A stretch of 64,000 nucleotides of DNA from Girardinichthys multiradiatus (GCF_021462225.1 NC_061812.1:46419363-46483362); one strand, 5' to 3'; positions 35,336 through 46,600 are shown, counted from the stretch's first letter. Program-made: numbers and translations. Notes: a model not told the origin generated them from the letters alone.

Positions 35336-35645
35336 CAGGTCCTTCTCACAATATTAGCATATTGTGATAAAGTTCATTATTTTCCATAATGTCATGATGA
35401 AAATTTAACATTCATATATTTTAGATTCATTGCACACTAACTGAAATATTTCAGGTCTTTTATTGTCTTAATACGGATGATTTTGGCATACAGGTCCTTC
35501 TCAAAATATTAGCATATTGTGATAAAGTTCATTATTTTCCATAATGTAATGATGAAAATTTAACATTCATATATTTTAGATTCATTGCACACTAACTGAA
35601 ATATTTCAGGTCTTTTATTGTCTTAATACGGATGATTTTGGCATA
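35336..35645 (+). repeat. Tandemly duplicated left terminal repeat of the Tc1-like element
   Basis: 35336-35490 and 35491-35645 are near-identical (period 155 bp). The first reads CAGGTCCTTCTCACAATATT and the second CAGGTCCTTCTCAAAATATT. The inner transposase-binding motif follows only the second copy. Confidence 0.9.
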
Positions 35646-35818
35646 CAGCTCATGAAAATCCAAAATTCCTATCTCACAAAATTAGCATATCAATAAAAGG
35701 GTCTCTAAACGAGCTATGAACCTAATCATCTGAATCAACGAGTTAACTCTAAACACCTGCAAAAGATTCCTGAGGCCTTTAAAACTCCCAGCCTGGTTCA
35801 TCACTCAAAACCCCAATC

Positions 35819-36823
35819 ATGGGTAAGACTGCCGACCTGACTGCTGTCCAGAAGGCCACTATTGACACCCTCAAGCAAGAGGGTAAGACACAGAAAGAAA
35901 TTTCTGAACAAATAGGCTGTTCCCAGAGTGCTGTATCAAGGCACCTCAGTGGGAAGTCTGTGGGAAGGAAAAAGTGTGGCAGAAAACGCTGCACAACGAG
36001 AAGAGGTGACCGGAACCTGAGGAAGATTGTGGAGAAGGGCCGATTCCAGACCTTGGGGGACCTGCGGAAGCAGTGGACTGAGTCTGGAGTAGGAATATCC
36101 AGAGCCACCGTGCACAGGCGTGTGCAGGAAATGGGCTACAGGTGCCGCATTCCCCAGGTCAAGCCACTTTTGAACCAGAAACAGCGGCAGAAGTGCCTGA
36201 CCTGGGCTACAGAGAAGCAGCACTGGACTGTTGCTCAGTGGTCCAAAGTACTTTTTTCGGATGAAAGCAAATTCTGCATGTCATTCGGAAATCAAGGTGC
36301 CAGAGTCTGGAGGAAGACTGGGGAGAAGGAAATGCCAAAATGCCAGAAGTCCAGTGTCAAGTACCCACAGTCAGTGATGGTCTGGGGTGCCGTGTCAGCT
36401 GCTGGTGTTGGTCCACTGTGTTTTATCAAGGGAAGGGTCAATGCAGCTAGCTATCAGGAGATTTTGGAGCACTTCATGCTTCCATCTGCTGAAAAGCTTT
36501 ATGGTGATGAATATTTCATTTTTCAGCACGACCTGGCACTTGCTCACAGTGCCAAAACCACTGGTAAATGGTTTACTGACCATGGTATCACTGTGCTCAA
36601 TTGGCCTGCCAACTCTCCTGACCTGAACCCCATAGAGAATCTGTGGGATATTGTGAAGAGAACGTTGAGAAACTCAAGACCCAACACTCTGGATGAGCTA
36701 AAGGCCGCTATCGAAGCATCCTGGGCCTCCATAAGACCTCAGCAGTGCCACAGGCTGATTGCCTCCATGCCACGCCGCATTGAAGCAGTTATTTCTGCAA
36801 AAGGATTCCCGACCAAGTATTGA
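35819..36823 (+). CDS. Tc1-like DD34E transposase, 334 aa, intact
   Basis: Cut-and-paste transposase acting in the nucleus on the element's own terminal repeats. Starts MGKTADLTAVQKATIDTLKQ. The paired helix-turn-helix DNA-binding region covers about residues 8-110, including GCSQSAVSRHL (first HTH) and an AT-hook/NLS-like GRKKCGRKR at 49-57. The catalytic domain has D148 (FSDESKF), D238 (FQHDLA) and E273 (NPIENLW), with 34 residues between the second Asp and the Glu: DD34E. Length and ending (AKGFPTKY) are normal for Tc1 elements. Compared with the copy at 61207-62211, this one reads QHDLALAHS where the other reads QHDLAPAHS, so a missense change sits close to a catalytic Asp. Whether it is active cannot be judged from sequence. 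Confidence 0.93.
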   Translation: MGKTADLTAVQKATIDTLKQEGKTQKEISEQIGCSQSAVSRHLSGKSVGRKKCGRKRCTTRRGDRNLRKIVEKGRFQTLGDLRKQWTESGVGISRATVHRRVQEMGYRCRIPQVKPLLNQKQRQKCLTWATEKQHWTVAQWSKVLFSDESKFCMSFGNQGARVWRKTGEKEMPKCQKSSVKYPQSVMVWGAVSAAGVGPLCFIKGRVNAASYQEILEHFMLPSAEKLYGDEYFIFQHDLALAHSAKTTGKWFTDHGITVLNWPANSPDLNPIENLWDIVKRTLRNSRPNTLDELKAAIEASWASIRPQQCHRLIASMPRRIEAVISAKGFPTKY

Positions 36824-37204
36824 GTGCATAACTGTACATGACTATTTGAAGGTTGACGTTTTTTGTATTAAAAACACTTTTATTTTATTGGTCGGATGAA
36901 ATATGCTAATTATGTGAGATAGGAATTTTGGGTTTTCATGAGCTGTATTCCAAAATCATCCGTATTAAGACAATAAAAGACCTGAAATATTTCAGTTAGT
37001 GTGCAATGAATCTAAAATATATGAATGTTAAATTTTCATCATGACATTATGGAAAATAATGAACTTTATCACAATATGCTAATATTTTGTGAAGGACCTG
37101 TACACTCCCTTTGTTCCACCTTTATCGGCTAAATGTGATGCCACCGTCATCTTTTTTTACAAATAAATACTTTTAATATATACTTTTCAGGCTCTTCTGC
37201 AACA

Positions 37205-39388
37205 TACTCATACTCATCGTCTTCCACTTTATCCGGGTCACGTGGGCAGCAGACTTAGTAGAGATGGCCAGACTTCCCTCTCCCCAGACACCTCTTCCAG
37301 TTCCTCCGGGAGGAGGCCAAGGTGTAAAGAGGCCAGCTGAGAGACATATGCACCTTTTCCACTGGCTTGAATTTGCCCCTATTTGACTCCACTCAGTTCC
37401 ATTACTGTTTTTTCCATACTTTTTTGGTCCCTGCTTCTGAGCAGGTACGACCAGGGCTGAGTAGGGACTACATGTGACGGGTACAGACTGCTGTTCACTG
37501 ATTGGCCGTGGGAGGAGGAGAAATTAAAAGGTTTTTGTTGAGACAGTGCAGGGAAAAGTTAATAAAACTCAAGATCAACTTCAATAATATTAAGGACCAC
37601 AGTGGCTGGAGCAGGTCATACATGTAATTTTAACATTTACAGATCATAAACCATGCCTGAAGGCTGACAGAAAATAAAAAGGACACATCAGCTTTCCAAA
37701 TTACACGCAGGCAGAGCGCTGTATTTAATAACATTCTCAATCAGCTGATCACACATAAAATCCGCTGTTAAAAGGCACAAACATTTCCCCCAAAACACAC
37801 AAAACAATACTACCATGAAACGCGTTTGGTTCGGACATTTATTGACGGTCCTTAGGCAAACCAGCGTCTGCAGGAGGAAGGAGCAGGCAGAAAGTAGCTG
37901 CCCATAATCAGGCTGCCTGCAATGGCCCTAATGGGAGGATGAATCTAATGAATCTGCGGAGCACGAATATGCAATATTCACCCTAAAACTAACTTCAAAG
38001 GTCAAAAGTCCACGGTTTTACGTTTCGGAAGTTCTCGTTATTGCCAAGGATAAGACAAAAACATCCACATAAAGCCCAAAGTTGTAACTTCAGGCAAACT
38101 TTAGAGCTTTACTACTCCAGACAACAGCGTCTCTCCTCTATGCTTCTCTTGCCACACCTCCCTCACATCAGGACCCCTGAGCCTTATTTTAAGTTCTGGC
38201 TGGGCTGTGGTCCAGATAATTATCCCAGTGGACATAAAAAACATAAATAAAACATTCTTAAATATACACTAATACAAACGTTATCAGTATTTAGTTTATT
38301 TCTTTTTTTATCATTTCACGCAGATTACTTTAATTTGACAATGTAACACAGTAACATCAATAGCAGCACAGCACACTACACTCATGGTTGGAGGCGGGGA
38401 GTCAGTGGAAACACAACAGTTACCGTACCAATTAGAGCGAAACTGAGTGGTGCAGAGCCACCCCGGCTAAAACAAGCCAGTGGAAAAGGGGCAATAGTTC
38501 CTCCAGCGTGTCCTGGGCAGTCCCCTGATCCTCCTCCTGGTGGGACGTGCCTGGAAGGCATCCAGGAGGCATCCAATACAGATGCCTGAGCGAGAGCATC
38601 GCTTTTCAGCTCAGCTCTCTCTTCACCACAACGGACCAGCACAATATCTTCATTACTGCAGCAGCAGCACAATCCGTCCGTCAATCTCCCGCTTCATGCT
38701 CCCCTCACTCGCAAACAAGAGCCCAAGATACTTCAACTCCTAAACCTGAGGCAGGAGCTCCCCTCCAACCTGAAGAGGGCAAGCCACCCTTTTTCGGTTG
38801 AGAACCATGGCCTTGGACTTAGAGGTGCTGATCCTCATCCTAGCCGCTTCATACTCAGCTGCGAGCTGCCCTAGTGCATGCTGTAGGTCTAGGGCTAGAG
38901 GGGGCCAGCAGGACCACGTTATCTGCAAAAAGAAAATCCACTGGTCCTCAAACCAGACCCTCTCCAGTCCTTGACTGCGCCTAAAAATCCTGTCTATGAA
39001 AGTAATGAACAGGACCGGTGACAAAGGGCAGCCCTGCTGAACCAGTCCAACATCCACAGGGAACAGGTGCGACCCTCTCAACTACAAGGGTAAACCACTA
39101 CACAAGACGGCTGAGCTGGGGGTCGACAAGCAAGCCCACCCCAGCCCACTGCCTCCACCCGCAGGCCACTCCAAAGTAGAAGAGAGTCCAACCTCTCTCA
39201 AGGAGCTTGGTTCCAGAGCCTGCGCTGTGCGTGGAGGTGAGCCTGACTATTTCTAGCCAATATCTTTCGACCTCCCACACAAGCTCAGGCTCCTTCCCCA
39301 TCAATGAGGTGATATTCCACATCCCTAGAGCCAGTTTAAGCATCCGGAGATTAGGTTATCAAGGTCTCCACCTTTGTCCGCTGCCTGA
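37205..39388 (-). mobile_element. Rex3 copy with internal deletion and a nested DNA transposon
   Basis: 3'-terminal Rex3 sequence (37205-37345) is interrupted by a Harbinger-like element (37349-38493). It resumes with the RT C-terminus ([39 protein letters not shown]) up to about 39070, then jumps straight to endonuclease sequence (MLKLALGMWNITSLMGKEPE, SAGSGTKLLERGW) at 39090-39388. About 1.5 kb of EN end, linker and RT palm is missing. It keeps CAG at the position where the copy at 2322-5519 has an amber codon. Inactive. Confidence 0.85.
37349..38493. mobile_element. Harbinger-like non-autonomous DNA transposon, 1,145 bp
   Basis: The inverted ends TGCACCTTTTCCACTGGCTT and TGCCCCTTTTCCACTGGCTT differ at one position. 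It is flanked by ATA on both sides (37346-37348, 38494-38496), and removing the element plus one ATA restores the Rex3 sequence seen at 2440. A 3-bp duplication fits the PIF/Harbinger group. No transposase is present. A second member's right end lies at 54560-54837, followed by TTA. Confidence 0.75.
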
Positions 39389-40245
39389 TGTTGCGCAGTT
39401 CAACATGTGCAGCTCAACAGAGGTCGCAGCGCTGACACCACCTAGGATTATTAAATCCAGGGAAAATGCAATTTTTCTTGAGTTTACCAAGGATGCTTGA
39501 CCCCCCCACCCCTCGTTTTTCTTCAGACCTGACCCATCCTTAACCGGTGGAGAGAAGAAATCAACCTCACGGATGAGACCAGCAAGCTGTGTGTATATGT
39601 TTTTGCCTCGCTGATCCCAAGTCAGCCAGCAGTTAGAAGTTTCTCCATTCACAGCAACTGCAGTCTGACCCTCGTGGCCTGACCACTCTGTTGTCCCAGT
39701 TTTATTACTGGAGTTTTTCAACTGAGTTCCCGCTTCAAAGTTTTATGACTCTTTGTTCAAGATTTGGGGCAATCAGCTGCTAGTGGCTAAAGGGGCGTGG
39801 CCCCACCATCTACCAGCTGATCGCTGCAATCGAGACCACAGCACACCAGGAGGGTTTCTCTTTCCAAGTTAACCCAAATTGCACATTTTGTCCATAAAAC
39901 TGCTGGTTTGATCTACATACACACTCATACGCATATATTTTCTTTTATTATTATTGTTAGGTAGTCATTTTTATCCCCTTTGTGTAGAATAGTGCTTGTT
40001 AGTTGGGTGACGTGTTTTGGACCAGAAAGGTGGTATATCAGGGCTATATGGCTTCAATAAATCTTCACATATATATTTAAGAGAAGTGTTTGTGTTCATT
40101 TCGTACAAGAGTGATTTATCTGTCAAAATAAGGTCAAAGTTCCCCCACCTTCAGTGAAGCCGTTGAAAATACAGTGACATTTAGTGGTTTTGGTTAATAA
40201 TTATCAATTATTAATGATAAATAACTAATTACTAATGACTAACCA
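39389..40245 (-). repeat. LTR of an ERV-like/LTR element, diverged
   Basis: In reverse complement it matches the solo LTR at 55214-56407 in several blocks: GAACTTTGACCTTATTTTGACAG, AAATCACTCTTG and GTCATAAAACTTT. It contains TTGTGTTCATTTCG near the region corresponding to the LTR centre. Its borders with Rex3 sequence on both sides are blurred and I find no clean target duplication. Confidence 0.55.
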
Positions 40246-40835
40246 TCCTGGTCTGCCACCTTACCATGATGGAGGGGTTTGAGTGTCCCGATGATCCTAG
40301 GAGCTATGTTGTCAGGGGCTTTATGCCCCTGGTAGGGTCACCCAAGGCAAACAGGTCCTAGGTAAGGGATCAGACAAAGTGCAGCCCACAGACCCCTTAT
40401 GAAGATTATCATAGATGGCAACAGTGTTCCCTCGCCCGGACGCGGGTCACCGGGGCCACACACTGGAGCCATGCCTGGAGGTGGGGCATGCTGGCGAGCG
40501 CCTGGTGGCCAGGCTTTCACCCATGGAGACCGGCCAGGCACAGCACGAAGAGGAAACGTGGATCCCCCTTCCGATGCGCTCACCACCCATGGGAGGGGCC
40601 CAAGGGGTCGGGTGCAATATAGTATGGGTGGCGGCCGGAGGCGGAGACCTTGGTGGTCTGATCCTTGGCTGCAGAGGCTGGCTCACCTCTCTGCTGGAGA
40701 AGGAGCCTGAGATGACACATCACCCGGAGCCTGTTTGCCATGGGAGACCATACCAGGGGTATTTAAGCCCTGCACAACATAGCCTCCAGGATCATTCGAG
40801 TCACGTTAAGGTGGCGGTTCTTCTGCAACATAAAT
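40246..40835 (+). mobile_element. Rex3 5' end with inverted 5' UTR copy
   Basis: 40246-40705 is a plus-oriented Rex3 5' UTR (ATGATCCTAGGAGCTATG, CCCCTGGTAGGGTCACCC) and the start of the ORF, up to GAGAAGGAGCCTGAG. From 40706 to 40835 the same 5' UTR follows in the opposite orientation (CGGAGCCTGTTTGCCATGGG, CCTCCAGGATCATTCGAGTC). The two UTR copies form a head-to-head inverted repeat of roughly 120 bp with about 320 bp between. Confidence 0.75.
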
Positions 40836-42490
40836 ACTTTTGAATTCATTTTAGCAGTGTGTGATTGAAGTTTGTCATTGTTACCCAGTAGTTAGTGTAG
40901 AATATATAAACTATCTATGTGTGTAACCTGTGTGCAGATGGAGGAGAGGGGAGTGAAGCATAGAAAAGGCAAGGCCCTTAGGGAGTGAAAACATGCAAAG
41001 AGTGCAAAGTCATAAATTGGTGAATGACAAGGGAGTAGGGGATAGAGAGAGTCCAAGGTCGTAAACAGGTGGAGGACAGGGAAGACCGGAGACAGGACAG
41101 GATAAGCTTGCTAGGAGAAAATAACCAGAACCACTCCTTATTTGGACCCAAGGAACTGTTATGCTATAGTTTACAAAAAGAAGATTTTTTTTGTGATTAC
41201 ATTTTGAATCATTTAATAATGTTTTTCATTTTCTCTGAAATATAGATTTGTAAAAACAAAAGACATATGGTATATGATGGGTTTTTGTAGTTTCTATTAT
41301 ATAGTAATAGTACAATATCACAGCATTTTTCCAAGTTAGTAATTGGTTTGAAATTTGGTGTACCACCACAAGATATTTAATGGGCCCATGTGGCCCCTCC
41401 TGTGAAAAATGTTTGAGGGCACCTCTGAGATGCTATTAAAAATGTGAAATATAGATCAAAAATCTAAATGTAATCTCTAGATGTTTCCAATTATTTATGT
41501 TACATTGCATTAATAAAATAACATTTTGGACTTTAAAGGACAGAAAAATAATTACTGTGGTTGTGCAAAGGAGCCTCTGGATCATAAAATCTTATGTTCT
41601 TCATGAGAACATGAGAGAATGGTTTTGAAGGCCTTTTTCTTCATAAATTCAATAATTTTGAGCTCTCCTTTTTTCAATTGAGTGGGGGGCTCAGTGGTCG
41701 AAAGGAATAAATATATATTTAAGTTTGGCCTGACATATTAGTCAATTTATTAATTAAGCACACACTTACTAAGTGGGGTTAGATGGAAGTTCATGGTATT
41801 TAAAAGCAAAACAGAAAATATAAACTAAAATTACATTATATTCATATAAGGTTGTGTTCAAAATAATATTAATGTGTTTTAAAAAAGAAACATAGCTCAA
41901 AATTCTTATATTAACTTTCATTTTCATACACAAATATTTTCCAAATAAAAAAATAAAGAAACAAAATATGAAATATTTTTTCATTCCACAGAAAATGAGG
42001 AAAGAGAAACAGTAGCCTGCTAAAAAATATTAACTTACGTATTTTTACAACTTCAAACATTTAGTGTATTTAACATTTACTGTAACAAAAAAGTGCATAA
42101 AGATCTAGGTGTCTTGTAAATCAGTGAAGAATTGTTGAGTCTTACAATGACTGTTTCTGAGAACTGCTTTACATCTATGTTGCTTGTTGCTGACCAACCT
42201 CTGACCCCTGTTAACAGGTATTGCAGCCCAGGATGATTGGACTGCCTTCCACAGTTCTGCTGCCTTTTTTTGGTTTTACCTCAGAAACAGCATTTTTTAT
42301 GTCACCCCACAAGTTAGATTAAGGCTCGTGGATTGCACTCACCAGTCCAACCTTTTGGGAAATTTGGGTTTGTGGGCCAAGCATCTTTTGCTTTTTTTGC
42401 TTTTTTTTTAATGATACTTCTAGGATAATTCATTTCTTCAGGGTCAGTTTGTAGCACTAGGAAAAAAGGAAAAGGCAGTTTGATCTTTAC
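40836..42490. other. Intronic sequence, possible transposon relic near 42130-42400
   Basis: Mostly AT-rich and unassigned. Around 42218-42330 the motif GTATTGCAGCCCAGGATGAT and GTCACCCCACAAGTTAGATT resemble the reverse strand of a decayed Tc1/mariner-type transposase that I know as a dispersed fish repeat. This is weak. Confidence 0.35.
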
Positions 42491-42678
42491 CTGTTTCCAT
42501 GTACGTGGGAGGCACAGAAGGCATAGCTGTAGTGAAGCAGTGTGGGGTCAATCATGGCTCCATTCTCTGCCCTCTCAAGCAGATCACTCAGGTAACATAA
42601 GTGACGATGGCAGCCCCGGACACCGTAGCGAGCACAATATTCATCCAAGACAAAAACCTGGCCGGGACTGAACCAACC
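42491..42678 (-). CDS. cadps: CADPS-family exon (188 bp), [20 protein letters not shown]
   Basis: The acceptor TTCACCACAG precedes GGTTGGTTCAGT, and the donor GTAAAG follows GGAAACAG. The exon starts in phase 0 with [20 protein letters not shown], continues through [20 protein letters not shown] and [20 protein letters not shown], and ends in GN plus AG of a split Arg codon that is completed at 9386. Sixty-two codons plus two bases equals 188 exactly. This is the Cys/His-rich, nearly invariant segment between the PH domain and the MUN region of CAPS proteins. The intron before it is about 15.1 kb and the one after about 33.1 kb, both filled with transposons. No frame damage. Confidence 0.97.
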
Positions 42679-43049
42679 CTGTGGTGAACACACAAAAACA
42701 CAACACTCCTTTTTGACCTCTGAAGGGGCAAGCGGCCTGGCAAATGTCCAGGCTAGTGTATTGCTTTTAGAGAACTACAGCGTGAGGAATTTTCCTTTCG
42801 AAATGAAAACTAAAACAAATTTAGGAGAAAAGCAAATTCAATAAAATACATCTTTGTATTTTTAAAAGAAAATATGATGATATACTTAATAGAGATAATT
42901 GCTGTTACTGCTACTCCAGCCAGATAAAATAACAAACACCAAAGTCCTGAAATAAGGTAGCAAGAATGTAAAAATTATAAACATGAAACTTCTTATTTGT
43001 TTTTAGGTCTTATCTATTTCGTAAGGTGAATAAACGTTTCCTTGTTACT

Positions 43050-44020
43050 CCAACCTTATGTGATTAGAGATGGGTACCTTTTACATTTGTACCGATGCCT
43101 GGTACCTGGGAAACAATATCAGTGCTCAACGGTACCAGTTTTCGGTATTTTTGTGTGTGTTTATGTGGTAATAAATAGTAATTTTTTTTAATAATGAAAT
43201 TTCTAGATGGTTCAATCTAACATTTATTTGATGAAAATTAAAAAGAGAGATTTATTTGTCGTATTTTAGCTTCCCTTCATTGGCTCCATGTTGAATCCGG
43301 AATATAATTTTAAATTCTCCTTCTCCCATCAAAAACCCCTAATGATCAAGCTCCATCATATATTTCAGATCTGATTGTTCCATATATTCCTAAAAGAGCA
43401 CTTCGTTCTCAGACTGCAGGTTCACTGGTGGTTCCTAGAGTCTCTAGAAGTAGAATGGGAGGCAGATCCTTTAGTTATCAGGCTCCTCTCCTGTGGAACC
43501 AGCTTCACCCCCCCCCCTTCTGGTCAAGCTTCTGCTGCCAACAACTTCATGCTTCTATTGATGATACACTTGGCCCTGTCTTTCAGCGTTTAACTGCAGA
43601 CAACAAGTCACTAATGGATGCAGGCGTGCCAAAGGTGCCGAATGCAGGAGTTATAACTGTACATCTGAAACTGTCAAAAATTGTGCTCTTCAGCCTTGAG
43701 AAAATGTTATGCTTAACCAGGTGCTACCTCAGATTAGAAGTATTCCCGTCGCTGGCCTTGCACTTCATGTCACAAATATTGCAGCGGGTGTAATCTGCAT
43801 CGAATTTTGAAAAGTGGAGCCAGACTTTCGACCGCTTTCTATCAGCCATGCTTGCTTTGACTGTACCAGCAGCTACTGATGTCATTATGCTCTTGTGCAT
43901 GCAATGCTGTGTTCATGTCCAGCATGGAAAATTACCCACTCTTCCGTAACCATTTGATAATACGATTTTATGTGAATAGGTTCTCGGTAGTATCAACAAA
44001 ATGTTTTTGAAAATGTGTCA
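43050..44020 (-). mobile_element. hAT relic with BED finger, interrupted by an L2 fragment
   Basis: The left end near 43065 (AGAGATGGGTACCTTTTACA) begins a region with a repeated GGTACC motif. On the minus strand from the ATG at 43847-43849 the reading is MADRKRSKVWLHFSKFDADY followed by TRCNICDMKCKASDGNTSNLR and HLVKH, a clear BED zinc finger (C..C, H...H) as in hAT/ZBED transposases. The frame decays after about 60 residues and the catalytic domain is absent. An L2 3' fragment sits at 43262-43590. No target duplication was identified. Confidence 0.6.
43262..43590 (+). mobile_element. L2-type LINE C-terminal fragment
   Basis: The plus strand reads LHWLHVESGI-like remnants, then VPYIPKRALRSQTAGSLVVP, RVSRSRMGGRSFSYQAPLLW and NQLHPP, the conserved C-terminal tail of fish L2-group LINE RT proteins. 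Frameshifted and truncated on both sides. It lies within the hAT relic. Confidence 0.7.
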
Positions 44021-44349
44021 TGTCTTCAGTGGACCAGAAGCATCAGTAAAAGTTAACATGCTATGCTTTATACAGCTGACCCAAAACAAAGTTTGTCATA
44101 TTTAGCTTTAATAAATGGATCTTCCTCTCATCCATCAGATTCTTAGTGGAAAACCAGTTCTACTGCAAAATTTCACAATGGGTATCGAACATCCCAGCTT
44201 TGGCCCTTTGAGTTTAGTGCAAAAATTGACCTTACTCGGTAAATACATCAGCTTTCTGCTGATTTCCTGCTGCTTCCATGGTGTTGTCATACCAGAACTC
44301 ATAAAATTAATTTAGTGATCTATGCAAAACCTTTCATAGGATGAGTATC

Positions 44350-46600
44350 TATAGTGGCTTTCAAAAGTGTGCACATCCCGGGTTTCTTAAATTGGAAAGT
44401 ACAACAAAGTGATTTCAAAACTTTTTCCATATTTAATGTGTGTCATAACTTGTGGGTTAAGAGCTGGACCAAAACACAGACATGAACTGGGAATGAGCAT
44501 GGTGAAGATTTTAATAAATAAAGAACTTACAGGAACGGCACAAAGGGGAACAGGAAGTAAAGCACAAAGAATCAGGTAGTTTAATGGGAGGATCCAGTAA
44601 TAAACAATGAGACCAGTTAACTAATATACTGAGGGAAGAGTGGAGGATGACATAGAATGCAAGTGTGTTAATCAGGGGATAATGTGGAGCAGTTGAGATA
44701 GAGGGTACGTAGGGGGACAGAGAGAGGGAGACTAATTAGCAAGGATGAAGCTGAACTAAGACACAAAGAAACATCAAACAAAGGGAAGAAGGCCAGCAGA
44801 AATAATTCCAAATGTACAAAGAATAGAATGCAATAATAAACTATAAAACTAAACACAAACGAATTAAATAATACAGGAGCACCTTAAAGAACATCAACAG
44901 GGAAATGATGAAAACAGACAAACAAAAGAAAACCAAAAGCCCAAACATCTAAGGACCATAACAGGACACCCCCTTCCTAATGGCAGCTACTAGAGTTCAT
45001 GAAAACAAAACCCAAAAAGTAACAACCCAACCTAGGTGGGCAGAGGGGTTCTCAGAAGGGGGGCTAGAAACCAAAACAATGTTAAGGTGGGCAACCCAGA
45101 GATCATCCCAAGGAAGGAGAGAGTTCAGCTGGGCGACCTGGTGGCCATCCCAAGGAAACAAAAAGATCTGGCAGGCAACCCAAAGGTCATTGCGAGAAAG
45201 CACAAAGATGTGGCGGGGGACTGGGAGACCACAGGAGGTCAGGAGGATGGAAATTGCACAGGAGGTCTGAAGCCATAGTTCTGTATTAGTTCTGGATACT
45301 GGCCAGTAGACTGGGAGAACCCAAGGAGGAACACTGGAGACTGGTCCACAGAATATTGGAACCCACGGTGGAGCTCTGGAGACTGGTCCACAGGATGCTG
45401 GAATCCATGGAGGAACCATTGAGAGCTGCTCTAGGACCGCTGGAACTCCCAGAGGAGCCATGGTCGTAGCTTGGGAGACCAGCTTGTAAACTGGAAGGTC
45501 CCTCAACTGAGCTTGGGAGAATTGGTTGGGAGCCAGAAGGTCCCTTGACAGATTGAGGGACCCGCTCTTTGGAGATGGAGGTGAACCCGCCAGGACATCC
45601 TAGTCTGAGAAATTCAGGAACACAAGGCAAGTCCACAGGACACTCTAGTCAGAGAACTCGGAAGGGGAAACATGGGGCACACCCTCCAAGGGCCCTTCAA
45701 TCCCATCCTCGACCTCCCCTGAAAACTCGGGCTCATGAACCTGCAGCATAATTAGAGTTCAGAAGACTGAACAGGAGGTGCACATGGTGATGATGATGGT
45801 GCAGAGGTGGAAGCATGCACATTGGGAGTTTCCGATGCTAATGCTGCGATCAAGGAAGCTGCTGCGGACAGAGGAACTGCTGCTGAAGCCACAGACAAGG
45901 ATATGGAAGCTGCTGCAGCGAAAAGTGAGGACATGGAAGCCATTCTATGCTGTAGACCGTAGAGATGTGCTGAAGAAACAGCAGGAGGTCCTAACAGGAG
46001 CAGTACAAAGGGGAACAGGACATGAAGCATAAGCAACAAAAGAATAGAATCAGGCAGTGTAACGAGAGGATCCAGTAATGAACAATGACAACGAGTGATT
46101 GAATATACTGAGGAAGGAGTGGACGATGAAACAGAATACAGGCATGTTAATCATGAGATAATGTGGAGTAGCTGAGACAGAAGATAAGCCAGGAGCCTAA
46201 GGTAGGAAGCATAATTAACATGGATGGAGCTGATCTAAGACACACAAAAACTCAAACCAAGGGGAAAAGTTCAACAGAAATAATTCCTAGGAACTAGGAA
46301 AATAAACACAATGGAATGAACTAATCTAGCAATACTTTAAAGAACATAAACAACAGGGAAACAATGAAAACAAAATCACAAAAGACACCCAAAAACACAT
46401 ATGGATCATAGCAATGTGACATTTAACCTGCATGATGCACACACTAAAACTAATACTTTGTTCAAACACTTTTTGATTCAGTTTCAGCATTCAGCTTTCT
46501 TGACTTTACACCTGCCATCAATTCTAGTGAATTTGATAAACAATAAATTAGGTTCAGCACTAATAGTTTTTTTCTAATATCTTATTTGCATATGTTAGCT
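44350..46600. mobile_element. Tc1/mariner-like relic hosting an LTR element
   Basis: The left part (44352-44440) begins TATAGTGGCTTTCAAAAGTG and reads into CCATATTTAATGTG. The sequence resumes after the LTR element at 46414 with ATGTGACATTTAACCTGC and TTTTTGATTCAGTTTCAGCA near 46475. The joined sequence resembles a fish Tc1-type non-coding end. No transposase survives. Limits are approximate. Confidence 0.45.
44441..46413 (-). mobile_element. Short LTR retrotransposon, non-autonomous, 1,973 bp
   Basis: Two direct repeats flank about 1 kb. 44441-44963 is the complete LTR (TG...CA on the element strand, starting TGTTATGGTCC). About 45992-46413 is its partner, lacking about 95 bp at the inner end where the primer-binding site would be. 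The target duplication ATGTG is perfect (44436-44440 and 46414-46418). The interior codes only for low-complexity Pro/Ser/Ala-rich frames (44997-45506 and 45752-46039, minus), with no protease, RT or integrase. A TRIM/LARD-like or deleted gypsy/ERV element is likely; mobilisation would have needed enzymes in trans. Confidence 0.8.

Larger units (their letters stand above)
35336..37100 (+). mobile_element. Tc1-like DNA transposon with intact transposase
   Basis: Flanked by TA (35334-35335 and 37101-37102). Terminal inverted repeats begin CAGGTCCTTCTCA and are about 205 bp. Each holds an outer TATTAGCATATTGTGA and an inner AAATTAGCATAT motif, an IR/DR arrangement with two transposase-binding sites per end. 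The first 155 bp of the left repeat are duplicated in tandem (copies start at 35336 and 35491). The interior has one intact 334-aa transposase. A second family member lies at 60879-62488. Confidence 0.95.

Noticed and set aside
44997..45506. 169-aa Pro/Trp-rich frame and 45752-46039 Ala/Ser-rich frame as host genes
   Set aside because: They lie between two LTRs of one element with a perfect target duplication, are low-complexity and have no splice or family support.
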